64,000 bases of DNA from positions 2,680,232 through 2,744,231 of the forward strand of contig CATQJL010000326.1 of the NCBI GenBank assembly GCA_958299035.1, written 5' to 3'. The position numbers and the translations under genes are program-made. How positions within the stretch are numbered: position 1 is the first letter of the stretch; each line of letters starts with the position of its first letter. The notes under the pieces are model-generated. The model saw only the letters and a program-made list of their open reading frames with translations, did not search any database and was not told the DNA's origin. This DNA comes from Cylicocyclus nassatus (taxonomy: Eukaryota; Nematoda; Chromadorea; Rhabditida; Strongylidae). Shown piece after piece: positions 12,590-24,500 of this stretch.

Positions 12590-13940
12590 TTTTATATACG
12601 TGGGATCCCAAAATGTGCCTACTGTTTGATTGTTAATAACTCTCTTGCCATGGAGTTTTTCGAGAAGATTTAGGTAACATTTTGTAGAGCTAGCTTCAAC
12701 TTAGATTTATAGTATGATGCGAATTGCCAATCTCTCTTTTTATTACTGTAGTATTACTATAGGGATTCGCAGCTGGTGCCACCGTGGGATAGGCCGTACG
12801 AAAATTTTTTTTAAAAAATCTGTAAACTTATATAACAAGGTTCTCATGCAGGTTAACTTTACTGCATAGCTATTTGTGCGTTTGCAGAGCTTTTTGAATG
12901 TCTTAACCAAGTTTTCGACGAATATCAGAAATTGGTTGTTAAGGCATAGCTGACTATTAGGTTAGCACGAAAGTTCTGTCGCACCATTTTCAAAAACTCA
13001 TAACTTCTAATTCTAACAATCGATTTGAGGACTTTTAATTTTATATGAAAGAGTAAGTCACGCTCTTTATGACGACATCTTAGCTGCTTGCTAATGCTCA
13101 TCTGTTGCATAGATAGGAGCGGTAGAAGAAAACTAGACAAAATTCGAATTTTCTGTGTAGGGTCATAAAGAATCAAAAACTTGCAACAAAAATTGGAGCA
13201 GTCGGTATTGTAGGTTACTTCAGTAGCTCTTTCTGACAGTGCAAAGTTTGCGCTGATTGGGCGTCTTTATAAAAAGTTATGATTTCCCTGAAAAATGCCA
13301 AAATTAATCGAATTCGCCCTTTTGTATTGGTTGCTCGAAAATCATAACTTTTCATAGGGACGTTCAATCGGCGCAGGCTTTGCGCTGTTAGAAAGAGCTA
13401 GTGAAAGAACCTATAATACTGACTGTTCCGATTTTTGTTGCAAGTTTGATTTTTTATGACCTTACACAGAAAATTCGAATTTTGACTAATTTTCTTCTAT
13501 CGCTCATATCTATAAAGGGATGATCATTAGTAAGCAGCTAAGGCGCCATTATAAAGAGCATGATTTACTTTTTCATATAAAAGTAAAAACCAAACCGGTT
13601 GGAAAAATTAGAAGTTATGAGTTCTTGAAAATGTTGCGACAGAACTTTCGTGCCAACCTAATATAATTATACCGACTACATAACTTACGAGAAAGCACTA
13701 CAGTTGAGTACGAGTTTCATTTTTCGCGGCTCCAATTAACCTACTAAAAAAGTTTTCAGATTCTTGAGTCTCTTCTAGGAGTAAAATATGACCCTCAATG
13801 ACGCAAAAGTTTCTACCGTTATCCCTACAATGATGAAAAGAGAACGCTAATTCGTTCCATAATGATGCCAGCCCCGAAAACGTTACTTAATTCTTCTCGA
13901 AAGACTCCATGACAAGAGAGTTATTAACAATCAAACAGTA
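12590..13940. repeat. Outer inverted repeat around a palindromic element
   Basis: About 75 bp at 12610-12685 (core CTGTTTGATTGTTAATAACT) recurs as its reverse complement at 13870-13945, at roughly 85-90% identity by eye, with weaker similarity beyond. The two arms bracket the mariner-type element 12957-13661, so either an older fold-back element received the younger one, or the arms are parts of one larger palindrome. Confidence 0.55.
12957..13661. mobile_element. Near-complete palindrome, mariner-type fold-back element
   Basis: It begins TTAGGTTAGCACGAAAGTTC and ends with the matching complement (GAACTTTCGTGCCAACCTAA), flanked by TA at 12955-12956 and 13662-13663. Almost the whole 705 bp folds back on itself around about 13309, giving arms of ~345 bp with scattered mismatches. 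There is no coding capacity. The terminal sequence resembles that of the element at 1230-2250, but the interiors are unrelated. Confidence 0.85.
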
Positions 13941-13980
13941 TCCTACATTTGTTAGTGTAGTAAATTGCGAATATATCAGT

Positions 13981-14046
13981 GAATTGCTGACATCGTGGCA
14001 ACTCAAAATACCAATGAATTGCTGACATCCTGGCAACTCAAAATAC
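13981..14046. repeat. Tandem duplication, two 31-bp copies, period 35
   Basis: The block GAATTGCTGACATC...AACTCAAAATAC occurs at 13981-14011 and again at 14016-14046 with one mismatch. It is a local duplication just upstream of the receptor's first transmembrane exon. Confidence 0.85.
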
Positions 14047-14309
14047 AGTTTACAAACTTCAAAATGATTTTGTATTCTTTTGATGGCGGATAATTCTGCG
14101 AAGAGTCAGTCCTCGATTTTCTAACTCTTATACTAAGCTCTAGCCCTGCTAAAAGTATGTACTCTTGAGGCGAAGGTATTGGAATTACGACAGATAGATG
14201 CAACATCTCATAAGTCTATAAGTAATGAAATTATCTTATAAGCTCAAAAACAAATGTGATTAGTATGTCCTCTAGCTTGTCAAGAGTCTTCACTAATATT
14301 CTGCCTTAG

Positions 14310-17300
14310 GCAAGGATGCTGGTCAACCTTGTATGCTGTCTGGCTGCAGTTCTCGGCATTCCAGCAAATCTGTTCGTACTGATAGCCATTTTCTACTTTC
14401 GGTGAGTATTTTAGTGCAATTTTATGTGTCTATATATTGATGAAAAGGTAAAGCACTATATGGGGCATTTTCTTCATTTTCTTATGCAAATTCGATCGGT
14501 CGAGACACTGTTTACTACATTTAGCGTTGGTTGCTGTAGCTTCATTTTGGGTTGCACTTCTTTCGAACGTTAGCTTCAAAAATGTCTCTTCTGGGGGAGA
14601 AAACTTCAATTCTATTAAGAAATGGGCTACTTAAGTAATCTGCTAGTAAGTTGCACATTTTGAAAAAAATTCCATTCACATACAAAAACTGCGCAAAAGA
14701 ATTTCTTGCGGCAGAATACTTTCACAGCACTTTCACAGCACGTGAGCATTCGAAGGAACAAAAACATCCAAGCAGCTATTTCTGGATGTTTAGTCAAAGC
14801 CTCCTTTATCCTTATTATCCAGGATTAAGGAGTGGAAAGCCTGAAGCTCAAGGCTTTGTCTGGGAAAAATGTTACTCATTGCGTGTAAAAAGTGGATAGG
14901 GGGAAGGCTTCATGTTGGGCGTAACTCAAACTTCATTGTTGGATATAGGCTCAAGGGACCAGTTTATTGGCATGCATATCAAAAATAAAGAGGACCCTAT
15001 TGTTGCAGCTAAGAAATAGTATTCTCTCAAATCTTGTTAGGCTGATTCGGATCAATTGAAACCTGTAAATTCTATGTAGGGTTTCGTTTTAATCACCTTG
15101 ACAGCTCAGCAGTTCTAAGTTTATCAGCTAAATTTAAAGCATGCTTTTCGGAAAAAGAGCTTGAGCTTTGAAGCATGCTTTTCGGAAAAAGAGCTTAGAA
15201 TGAGATTTCGAACCAGGTGCCTACATCTAACAAAAATGTATTTACAATCTTATCAGCTCTGACGAGAAAATCCTGATTTGCAGATAGAATGAACTCGACA
15301 ATTCCTTGAAACGTATTTTGATTTGATTAAATTATTGATTCTACATTACAGAAATGGCTCTACATTACATTCCAAGGATTATTCGCCATTTGATACTTGG
15401 TATAAAATGGCATGATATAGGTTTAGCAGAGTCGAACGAATTTATAGAACCACAGCTCGTATTCATTGATGTTTTTCATTACTCTATTTTGACCCTTGAC
15501 AATGTTGACTTTGCTTTTCGTTTTCAAGTTAATTAATTTTTGGGAAACTTTTGCTGTAATAAATTTTAAAGCACCAGCTCTCCATCACTTCGATCGTGTT
15601 GCTTGATTAAGTTGTTTGGAAAAAATGATCCTTAACGTGTTCTCAAAGCATTGACGTCATAGTCGAGCTACCATTCTGGTAATGGCAATTTCGCTAAGCG
15701 GGATGCGGGGTTTGGCGATTCCATTAACTGGTTTGACTTTTTTTTCAGTTGTTTGCAATGTTGACTACGTGAAATATTTAGTTGCGTTCTTATTGGTTAA
15801 AAAGAGGGTCAAAGATGGGGGAGGGGGGTGTATGTCAAGAGGCGCGATTTTTATTGCCAGATGGACACTAATTGGCGCATTTTTGGTATTTTATGAAGTT
15901 CTGGGAGCAATTTAAATTTCCAGCAAGATATGTATGATTGCCCCCGAGGGTTGCTTGATCTTTTTATTCTGAAATAGATTCAAAACATGAATGCTGGAGG
16001 TCAAACACACGCGAGAATGCAACTAATCGCATTCGCAAATATTTCAATCAATTTTTCACCAAACGCCTTCAGAATTCGTACATGGTAGCTTTAGATACTG
16101 ACTAAGCTAGAACACTTTGTCTGATATCCTTGAAAAACTCTCTTACCTCCAGATTAGGCTGTTAAACTGATGACCTCTAAAGAAATCGCGCCTCTTTACC
16201 GTCTCCCGGGGAGGGGGAGGGGGGGGGGAGGTTGAAAATTGGTGGAATCAGTGGGAAATAGCGGACCATGGGTAGCTCGGTTATTATGGAGAAAACCAAT
16301 TACAGAAATGGCAGTCTGGTCTTCATTTATTCTATAATTTGAAAAAAAAACGAAAATGTATACTCTTTGTAGCGATATGCGAACCATATCAAACATCTAC
16401 ATTGGAAATCTGGCTGCTGCTGATTTACTTCTTCTGGCTGGGACTCCTATCGTGATTATGCAGTCAATAACTGATGATTGGAATTTTGGCACATTTGTGT
16501 GTAAAGGATTCATCACTGGAAATGGGGTAAGTTGAATCTGAGGCTGCATCCAAAGTTGCACGTGCCATCGCCAGCTAGCGCCCTGCACCCCAAATGATCA
16601 ATACGAGGCGCATGCACATGGGTTCCGGCACGGCGTTGGCACGACGCTGGAACGGAGCCGGCACAGCCCTGGCATCCAGTCTACTCTAGAGCACTATGAT
16701 GAAATACAATACTAGATAACCGAACTATTTAGATTTCCCAATTCGCATCGGCGATGTTCATCGCAGTACTATCTTTTGATAGATATTTGGCAGTTTGTCG
16801 GCCGACCCGTTCTTCGGTGCTGCGGACTCGGCGAGCTGCCACCGTTGTTACTGTTATGACATGGGCAATTGTTGTAATTGAGAATATGCCCTTAGCTATG
16901 TTTGTACAGGTCACACCACTACGTAAGTCATGCTTTTTGGATAAGTGCCAAATATCGAAAATTAAGTTTACCCTTCCAGGAGGGTCAGACCCAGGTAAAC
17001 GCAAGTGCCTTCTGGTCGTCAAGGACGAAGGGGCAGCTATGCATTTTTCACGGGAGTGAGTTTTATCTTGATTTCGAACATAACATAGTCTCATAAATTT
17101 TCTAATGCACTATATTTTCAGATTCTTTACATTTTACACTTTTACACTGAGTTATCTACTGCCACTCATGGCTATTTGGTTCTTTTACGCGAAAATTATA
17201 CGTAAACTCTGGAGGCGACGCCAACAGATGCATCTGAAACGAAAAATCTCGAAACGAAAAACTACAAAGGTGTGTTGCATATCAAAGAGATTTCATACAT

Positions 17301-20300
17301 TCTATTAGGGTAGAGCTCAAGTTCGTTTAAAAACTTTAATTGAGTTGCTAAGTCTAAGGAAAAAACGGATCGCGATCATTTTTTCCGTCGCAACGTGTTT
17401 ATCCTGGTAATCCCTTCGAAATGTAATAACTTTTCTTGAAGTGGTAAAAGATGGCGAGTGTGTGTGCGCTGCAATTTAGCGATTCAGAGTAAGTCTTAAA
17501 ATGCTGGAAATGTTTTTGTTTACGTCGCAGCGTATTCATCGCAACAAAAACGTTGCAGTGCGTCTTTAACAGAAATTTCATAGATATGTGAATAGAATTG
17601 GATTCAGCGATTTCCCGACTCAAATAATGTTTCAAAAATTGAAAAGTTTGTGCTAAGCATTTAGCGACTGTTCAAATCATTTTATTGAGCCTGTATGATC
17701 GATTATCACCACTTGAATATTCTTTTCAGTTTGGGATTGTCCCCAATTTTTATCGTTGTCAAAAATTTAAGTTTATCCCTAAGCTGCCAAAAAAAATCAA
17801 GACTTTGTGCCCGAAAACTATGGCATCCCCAAGTCTCACAAATTACTAAAATTACTCAATTCAGGTGACTATTATGGGTCTTTCGATTGTCATATCGTAT
17901 ACGCTATGCTGGTTGCCATATTGGCTTATTCAATGGTCAATAGTGCTGAATATTGGTTGGAATATGTGAGTTCGTTCATAGCAGTATTTGAGGAATCTTT
18001 ACCCAAAGAGAAGCATTTCTAGGAATCTGTCGATACTAACATGTGCTTCATATGCGGCGTTTGCGCTTCTCTACATAAATCGAGCCGTCAATCCATTCAT
18101 ATATGTGTTTCTATCGGAGTCCTTCAAAAGAAATGTGAGTCAAAAGAACTTTATATAATTTACCTATCCAGATGTGGTAAACTTGGAATAGACACAAAAC
18201 ATTTATAACAAAAGATGAGAGCAGTAAAATATTTGGTTAGAATATTGAATCGGAAAATGACAAAATAACAGTTTATTTTTTTTGTACTTGCATAATTAAA
18301 GGATTGTAAAAGTTCTTTCACTACCAATCTTATTCATTAGCTCCTGTAGACTTTCGAATTTGCCTGAACTATTTCAAAAGATTGAAATGGGAAATCACTT
18401 TATATTTTCTCATATTTATGGGGACTAACGATAAGGTGAATAAGACTGCATTACGCATTTTATGTTCACCTGGTTCCTGTCTTGAAGCTGATATCAAATC
18501 TACCTTTTATATTTGCAACGCGGTTCTCTGGAAAAAGGAGCTGTTAAAACTGTGAAATAATTGAGCTTTCCATGCATAAGGTGCTTTAAAACACTTGGGA
18601 GTGCATGATTAGCATAGTATTGTGTGTTTTGATTTGAAGGAATGCTTAAACTCACGGGGAACTCAGTAAAGTGTTTTTGAACAATTAATTATTCCCAATG
18701 TGGTGTAGAACGTTTGCCAATTTTGGACTTTTGAACGCTCAAAAACTTCTTCCAAAGAACCGAATGCAGATATGAAAAGAAGATTTGAAATCATCTCACA
18801 AGGACGCATCTAATGATATGCGCAATTCACCACGTTAAGTTGGGATCGTTCCCTTGTTAGGCTTTTTTTCGCAAATCTAATATATATAGAATCGTTAGTT
18901 CAACTAAAAAATCTTCCATTAGCGGGAAACCGCGGCAGGTCCCGTACCGAATGCTCCCAGATTTAGCACCTTTGGATTACTACTAATATACATAGAAGAG
19001 TACATGAGCTTGGAGCAGTTGCTGATATATGCAACCAACTCGTAGTTTGTACAGATTGGCACTTGTTCTGTGGGGGAGGACTTTTTGATGTCTGATGATG
19101 CTGTTGTATCAGATTCGTATTCATATGTATAAGGATTTGAAGAGAACTTCTGACATCGTTTTTACTCAGCCTTGAAGGTGCTGATATCTTTGGCTCACTA
19201 AGGATTGAAGCGATGCAAAGTTTTCTCTCTATTTTCAGAAAAGTTGTCTTCCTTTTCGAAGATTCTGCCTGCTTATCCTCCAACCACTTTGACATCAGGC
19301 TTTTTTCTATTTCAAAATCTCGCTTTTCAGCTGTGCCTTGGTTGACTCCAAGCGGTAGTTAAGCTTAAGAGCTTACCTAGGGTTGGAAAATTTATAAGTG
19401 TTATTAGTATCGTTGGGATATACATTATCATATCCACTAACCATGGCCTATAATCAAAACTGAGATTCCATGAGAGTAGCGGTTGTGATGTTGTTTCAGA
19501 GTCTAAAGACAACCAAGTCTTATCTTATGCATCTCAGTACTATCACAAAAAAGAGGGTCGAGAGTTTCAAATCTCAAGCGTCTGATGCTGTGCACGGATA
19601 TCTCTACAAAAAACGAATTCTTCCTCTTATCACCTTTAGCCGTTCCCATCGATTCAAAGGGGATAAAAAACACTCATTAGAAATGTACACAGGTGCCTAC
19701 AGTACAGGGTAAGGCAAAAGTCTGGGAGCCGAGTTTGCATGTTGTAAATCACGAAACTACTGATGATTTTAGTTCTAGATTTGTGCCACATGATACTGCG
19801 ATCATTCTCTACCAACCACACTTTACGTAGCTGAAAACGCTTGCCATTTGCATTCCTAAGGATTGGTTTTATCAAGCGAGTGCTTCTGCAGAGCGAAAAG
19901 AATCAAAATTTTTGGTATTCACAATTTATTTCGTAGCTAAAGATACTGTGAACATTCTACAGTAATTTGATGCACACAATGTAGAGGAGGCTTTGCGCTA
20001 TCACATCGTAGTAGTTGCGTTTACCAGAAACTATTCTTTCGAAAACGCAAAATAAAAATTTGCGAATATTACCTGCGTACCAGTGGCCATTTGTCTCTAA
20101 ATCAAAATTCCAAAGCTATAGGAGCGCAGCGAGTGCCGAGTATCAAATATATTCTTTCTATGAGTCTTCTATATAAGCATAAATTTGATCGATGGAGCAA
20201 ATTCATACTTTCAGAGGTTGTAATTTTTCGCTCACGTTCGCGCAATCGCATCCAAATTTCCAATATGCGAGTACACTTGCCTCCACTTAAAATTCCAAAA

Positions 20301-21549
20301 TTTTTTTCCTAAATTTCGCAAAAAATTTTTTTTCGTAGAATATGTTGTAGCCAAAAGCTTGCTCTATCATACTGCACACTTGCCTAGTGAAAGAAACAGT
20401 TATCATGACGACATGGGACGAATTCCATTTCGACTGCTTGCGTGCCACGACGGACAGACTTGCCAGGATTGTGAAAGGCTGCTTTGAAACCAAAAGAGCC
20501 AATTTCAAAATTTGAGAGCTGCGCTATATTTGTGAAGGTTCGGTTCATGCGTGCACCAAATTTTCTGTTTCTAGGAAGTTGCCTTCTGATTTTATCTGGA
20601 AAATTACTAGGCTCCCAGACTTTTGCCCCACCCTGTATAATTATCAAAGCTATTGCAGTAGGCCTCGCTGGCAGCTTATTTTTTTGTACAAGAGTCTCTA
20701 GCTTTTTTGCACAATAGTTCTGCGGCTACTCTCATCAGTTTATCAAAATTTAACTTTTGTTCAACTAGTATATCAGAAGGTTGAAAGCAATGTGTCATGC
20801 GATCAGAGACAAGCAGCAGCAGCCTATACATTGCTAAATGAGTATAACAGAGGAAAATAAAAATGTTGAAATAGTACAACGCGGCTAACTTCTCGAAATA
20901 TGAGTATTTGAAATACGTAATACGCACAAATATCTGATAACGGCAGGACTGAATCCTAAAATTATGGTCCCCTTTTGAACTCCTCCAAATTCCGCCTTGA
21001 AACTTGGCAAAATCCTATACTTTAACTTAGCAAGAAACGAAACTTATATTTTGCTCGGTAGCATGAATACACTCTTTGATGGACAATGGGATTCAGCAAG
21101 AGAAATTGACCCGCGTCGATATTTAGGTACGGCGGTGTCTGAAAGAAGGAAGTTCATCAGGAAAATTTCAATCGTTTCAATTTACAAGTTTCTCATAAAC
21201 ACCTGTCGGCTCACATCGTCTTTACCCTGTAAGGATTCAAAAAACTTTTTTAGTTGAATGGGTAATAATCGCCTTGTTATTCCAAAACACTGTTTTAATG
21301 AACATCCTCATTTCTGAGCCCCAATGAGATGTGGCAAGATTTTAAAGCAAATTCAAGCAAAATTATAATCTAATGTATGTGAATACAGGGTTCTTCATGA
21401 TAGAAATTTTATAAATTTGAAGTATTTCTGATTTTTTTCAGGTCTCCGAGCTCGTCTACAAAAACTCGACCCTCCATCGAAAAGCCAGCAACATGGCGAC
21501 GACGCGAATGCTACCTCTGTCAACCAACGAAGCAAGTGATTCTTTGTGA
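14310..21549 (+). CDS. Class A neuropeptide GPCR, somatostatin/allatostatin-C/opioid-receptor-like
   Basis: Seven-helix receptor for a peptide ligand at the plasma membrane. Exons: 14310-14401 (TM1, GIPANLFVL), 16373-16526 (TM2 NLAAADLLLL and the TM3 cysteine FVCKGF), 16733-16922 (TM3 end FDRYLAVCRP, TM4 VMTWAIVV), 16980-17055 (ECL2 with its cysteine, KRKC), 17122-17269 (TM5 SYLLPLMAIWFFY, basic ICL3), 17865-17965 (TM6 CWLPYWLIQW), 18023-18134 (TM7 NPFIYVFL), 21442-21549 (Ser/Thr-rich tail, TGA at 21547). Every junction keeps frame and uses GT-AG; two introns are only 57 bp. From the Met at 14316 this gives 324 residues, with all class A landmarks (N1.50, D2.50, DRY, W4.50, P5.50, CWxP, NPxxY). 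The extracellular N-terminus is not settled. TM5-TM6 features most resemble somatostatin-type receptors; the ligand is inferred, not shown. AATAAATAAT follows the stop by about 30 bp. Confidence 0.92.
15137..15196. repeat. Tandem duplication, two 26-bp copies, period 34
   Basis: AAGCATGCTTTTCGGAAAAA followed by GAGCTT occurs at 15137-15162 and again at 15171-15196, identical by eye. It lies in the first long intron of the receptor gene. Confidence 0.85.
16627..16681. repeat. 11-bp GC-rich minisatellite in a receptor intron
   Basis: Five consecutive 11-bp units of the form GGCACGGCGTT, GGCACGACGCT, GGAACGGAGCC, GGCACAGCCCT, GGCATCCAGTC. The block is far more GC-rich than the surrounding intron and lies between the TM2 and TM3 exons. 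Confidence 0.7.
18735..18861 (-). repeat. One-armed member of the CTAACAAGGG fold-back family
   Basis: Read on the minus strand from 18861 it begins CTAACAAGGGAACGAT and about 70 bases further has a TTTCAAATCTTCTTTTC...TCTGC core. Both features match the arms at 53231-53940 and 57427-57887. No second arm was found nearby, so this is probably a truncated or single-arm copy. It lies in the last intron of the receptor gene. Confidence 0.55.
18905..19512 (-). CDS. Coding-like minus-strand island nested in the receptor's last intron
   Basis: Several open stretches in this block look coding by residue composition, but they do not lie in one frame. An upstream stretch (19512 to about 19379) reads through a hydrophobic, possibly membrane-spanning run (WLVDMIMYIPTILITLINF) to a GTAAGC donor. 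A 48-bp intron ending CACAG then leads in phase into a charged, Lys/Glu-rich stretch (for example SKWLEDKQAESSKRKTTFLK). From about 19160 to a TAA at 18905 a different frame reads YTYEYESDTTASSDIKKSS and on to GAFGTGPAAVSR. Connecting the frames requires an unseen intron or a frameshift. I recognise no family. It could be a small nested gene with very short introns or a decaying copy. Confidence 0.3.
19705..20635. mobile_element. Tc1-type non-autonomous element
   Basis: The ends are CAGGGTAAGGCAAAAGTCTG (19705 onward) and the reverse complement of CAGGGTGGGGCAAAAGTCTG (to 20635), extending to about 26 bp of inverted similarity (GGGAGCC inward), with TA on both outer sides (19703-19704, 20636-20637). 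This is the pattern of Tc1-like transposons. The 880-bp interior shows no recognisable transposase or DDE motif on either strand, so it is either a MITE-like derivative or heavily decayed. It lies in the last intron of the receptor gene. Confidence 0.75.
20676..20833 (-). CDS. Candidate terminal exon, unidentified
   Basis: After a TTTAG acceptor the minus strand reads 51 codons from an ATG two bases inside the exon to a TAA at 20676-20678. Residues read MYRLLLLVSDRMTHCFQPSD, then a Lys/Glu/Leu-rich stretch. It could be a small exon of a nested minus-strand gene together with the island at 18905-19512, but no phase link was established and the Tc1-type element lies between them. No domain is recognised. 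Confidence 0.25.
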
Positions 21550-24500
21550 ATACAGATTGTTATATGCATGTGCGTAATAAATAATATTGTACAAAGCCTC
21601 TGGCATTCAGACATCTTCATTCAAGAATTGTTTCCATACCCGCGGAAGCTAGCTCTCTATCAAGACAATTCACATGGCCTCGAAAACAATGGTGCTGCAA
21701 AAATCATATACACGTCATGATGAAATTATAAAACAAAACTGGAGCAAACTTGGAAGTTCGAGTTATAAAAAAACCGTTTCAAGGGTAGGTAGAGTATATG
21801 ACGATGATAAGAGAAATCAGCGTGATCATAATAATATAAAAAATGCGTATGAACACCAGATTCGGAGCGTGCGAATGAATTGGTAGAGACATGCCACCTG
21901 TGTCGCTGTGAGTCAGGATCCCAGCTGTAGAAATGGTATATCTGATGAGCATGTTTCGATCAGATGGAATCCAGAAATCACCGCGACACAGACTTAGAAT
22001 GGTGAAGAATGTCTATATGACGAAACACACCTAGTACACGAAATGTAACGGCACCGGTTGAATGGAGAGAGAGAGAGAGAAACACCGGATGATAACACCC
22101 AACTTCATAAGGTCGTAATCAAGAAAGAGATGGGGTGGAAGAAAAAAACACGGAGGACATTGGACTGTTTGACATCGATAACCCATAGCAACTTATTCAA
22201 CTTCCGAAGCTACTGGGCATGCAAGCGCTACATCGAGTTACCGTACGCATCTGGATATAGGTACCGTATGCCTACCGTACCTCGCGACACTCGCAGGCCA
22301 CAGCAACTTCGCCAGTAATTGTTGCCTACAGCAAAAAATATTCTCAGGTGAACAATTAGCGAACCGTATGACTACCGTAAAATCATGGTACCCTTTCTGT
22401 AAAAAAAGCTAATATAAAACAACGAATATTCAAAAACGACAAAACACAATCTAAAAAAACACCAAGACTAGCGGACTGCATAAGGGTAGATCATCAGTAA
22501 CCAGCAAACAAAGCATTGATAGCAGTAATGGGTGACTTGTAATTGAGTGAGAATCAGCGTCTACGACACCTAAAGAAGAGCGCAAATACGCATTTATAGC
22601 GCCTTTGCATTTATATACTCTAAATGATAAGATGGCTCTCGATTAGGACCTACAAGCGATTGGAAATGAAAATCACTAATGTCATCTATTCGGATGAACT
22701 AGAGACGGTGGCGCTGACTTGTGGATGAGCCAGAAGCTTCTGATGTTCTCGCGCCGACTTGAATTTTTTTTTTGTTAATTGTGCCCCCTAGAAAGGTGAA
22801 ACGGCCATTGAAGCGATGCAGAATTGTGGGACTTCATGACTGGAACCGGAAGCTGGAGAAGCATGAACGCCTTTGAGATGTAAACTGTAGCTAACGGATG
22901 CTGATCGCTAGGACAATGAAGTGTTGTAAGCTTCATAGCAATGACGTCAAACGATGGCCCGTTCACGCGTATCTAAACATCACATTAAGTCAATATTGAT
23001 ATTATTAAAAATGTGGAAAAAATAGATGAAAAATTGTAAAAAAATTGTTAAAACTCCAAGTTTGAGCGCGATTTGGTATTGTGGTTCTTATTTATTTTTA
23101 CTAGTAAAAGGTAGCTAAATAATCCTGAAGCTTGAAACATATGTCAAAAAAAATTTTTAATTTTGTATTTTCCACAAAGATATCTACAAAGCCGTGGTGT
23201 ACCGAGAAACAGGGCTGAAAATGGTCTGCATGAATCATGAAATTATGCAATTAATTTATTTAATTGTAGATAATTTGAACAATTTTCAAAAGATTCAAAT
23301 AAAATCTAATGCCTCAAATGGATTGTATTCGAGAACATTTGAGAGTCAAAATTCTTCAGAGAGCGGAATCTTTTCATTCGGAAACATTTTTGTAGGCCCC
23401 CTCTGGCAAAAAGCTCAGCAAGTGATGGACTGAAAAAAACCGTAACTTCAGAAAACAGCTACACTTTTTCCCACTATGACCGCTTGAGTCATTCAGTCGT
23501 ATTAACGTTACATTCAACACCTATTCAAAAAATATTGATTAATGGTAATGAATCAGGAAAAATATATGAAACGTACCTTTGAAAGAGCCATGATGAAGAG
23601 TGGACCTTGATGAGAACCATAAAACATACAGAGCAGTAAAATCCCTATAAAAGAGAAATGTATATAAAAAAGCGTGATTTTGTAAACAAAAATATTAAAC
23701 GTACCGTTAAGATAAGAGAGGTCGTATATGGAAGAGATATGTGTCAAAAAAGCCAGTAGCTAAGAGTGGTACTGATGCTAACGTATTGAATTGGGGGCGA
23801 CGTCCTCGATGGCAAGGAAGTGCAGGTTGTAGTTCCCGTTTGACTACATCGCATGTCTGAAAACTAGCACATAAATGCGTCATTGGAATCGATTCTGTTG
23901 CACTTGCGACACTTTTCGAGAAGAAATGACGACGACGTTGAAGGCGATGATTGAACACATTACAGACAATACTGTGTAACATATGAAAGGCAAGATGGAA
24001 ATGGATGAAAAATGCGCCGACGAGATAAAAAGAACTGTGACAAGTTCCAATAACTGGTTCGAATCACCTGGGATTCATTAGATTCTCAGGCTGTCAGGGT
24101 AGTTTTGGCAACTATATTTTCTTATATATTTCGTCCACATTTTTATTTATTTTATTTACTGGAAAAAAAGGACACAACAAAAATCGCAGAAATCGCAAAT
24201 ATCAACACGAGACATCAATAAAAATTGCTCCCGACCCGAAAGCCTCTTCGCTGGCCTTTTTGAATTATATCGCTTGAAAATTTGGGGCGGATTTTGTTGT
24301 GAAATGTTTTACCCTTTTTAATAACCTGGTAATTTGTTTAACTTTCTTACTTATCCTACACACCACAGAATTGAATTTGATTATCACAATTTTCAAAATT
24401 TCCCGCAAGTCCAGTAACTTTCCTGACAACTCAATAAGACCAATGCCTGGCAGGCGCCGAATGAAATTTTTTCGAAAAAAAAACTATTTCTTTGTTTAGT

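Noticed and set aside
17360..17404. Alternative TM6 exon of the receptor (RIAIIFSVATCLSW frame)
   Set aside because: It lacks the CWxP motif and needs weak splice sites; the exon 17865-17965 gives CWLPYW with perfect phase.
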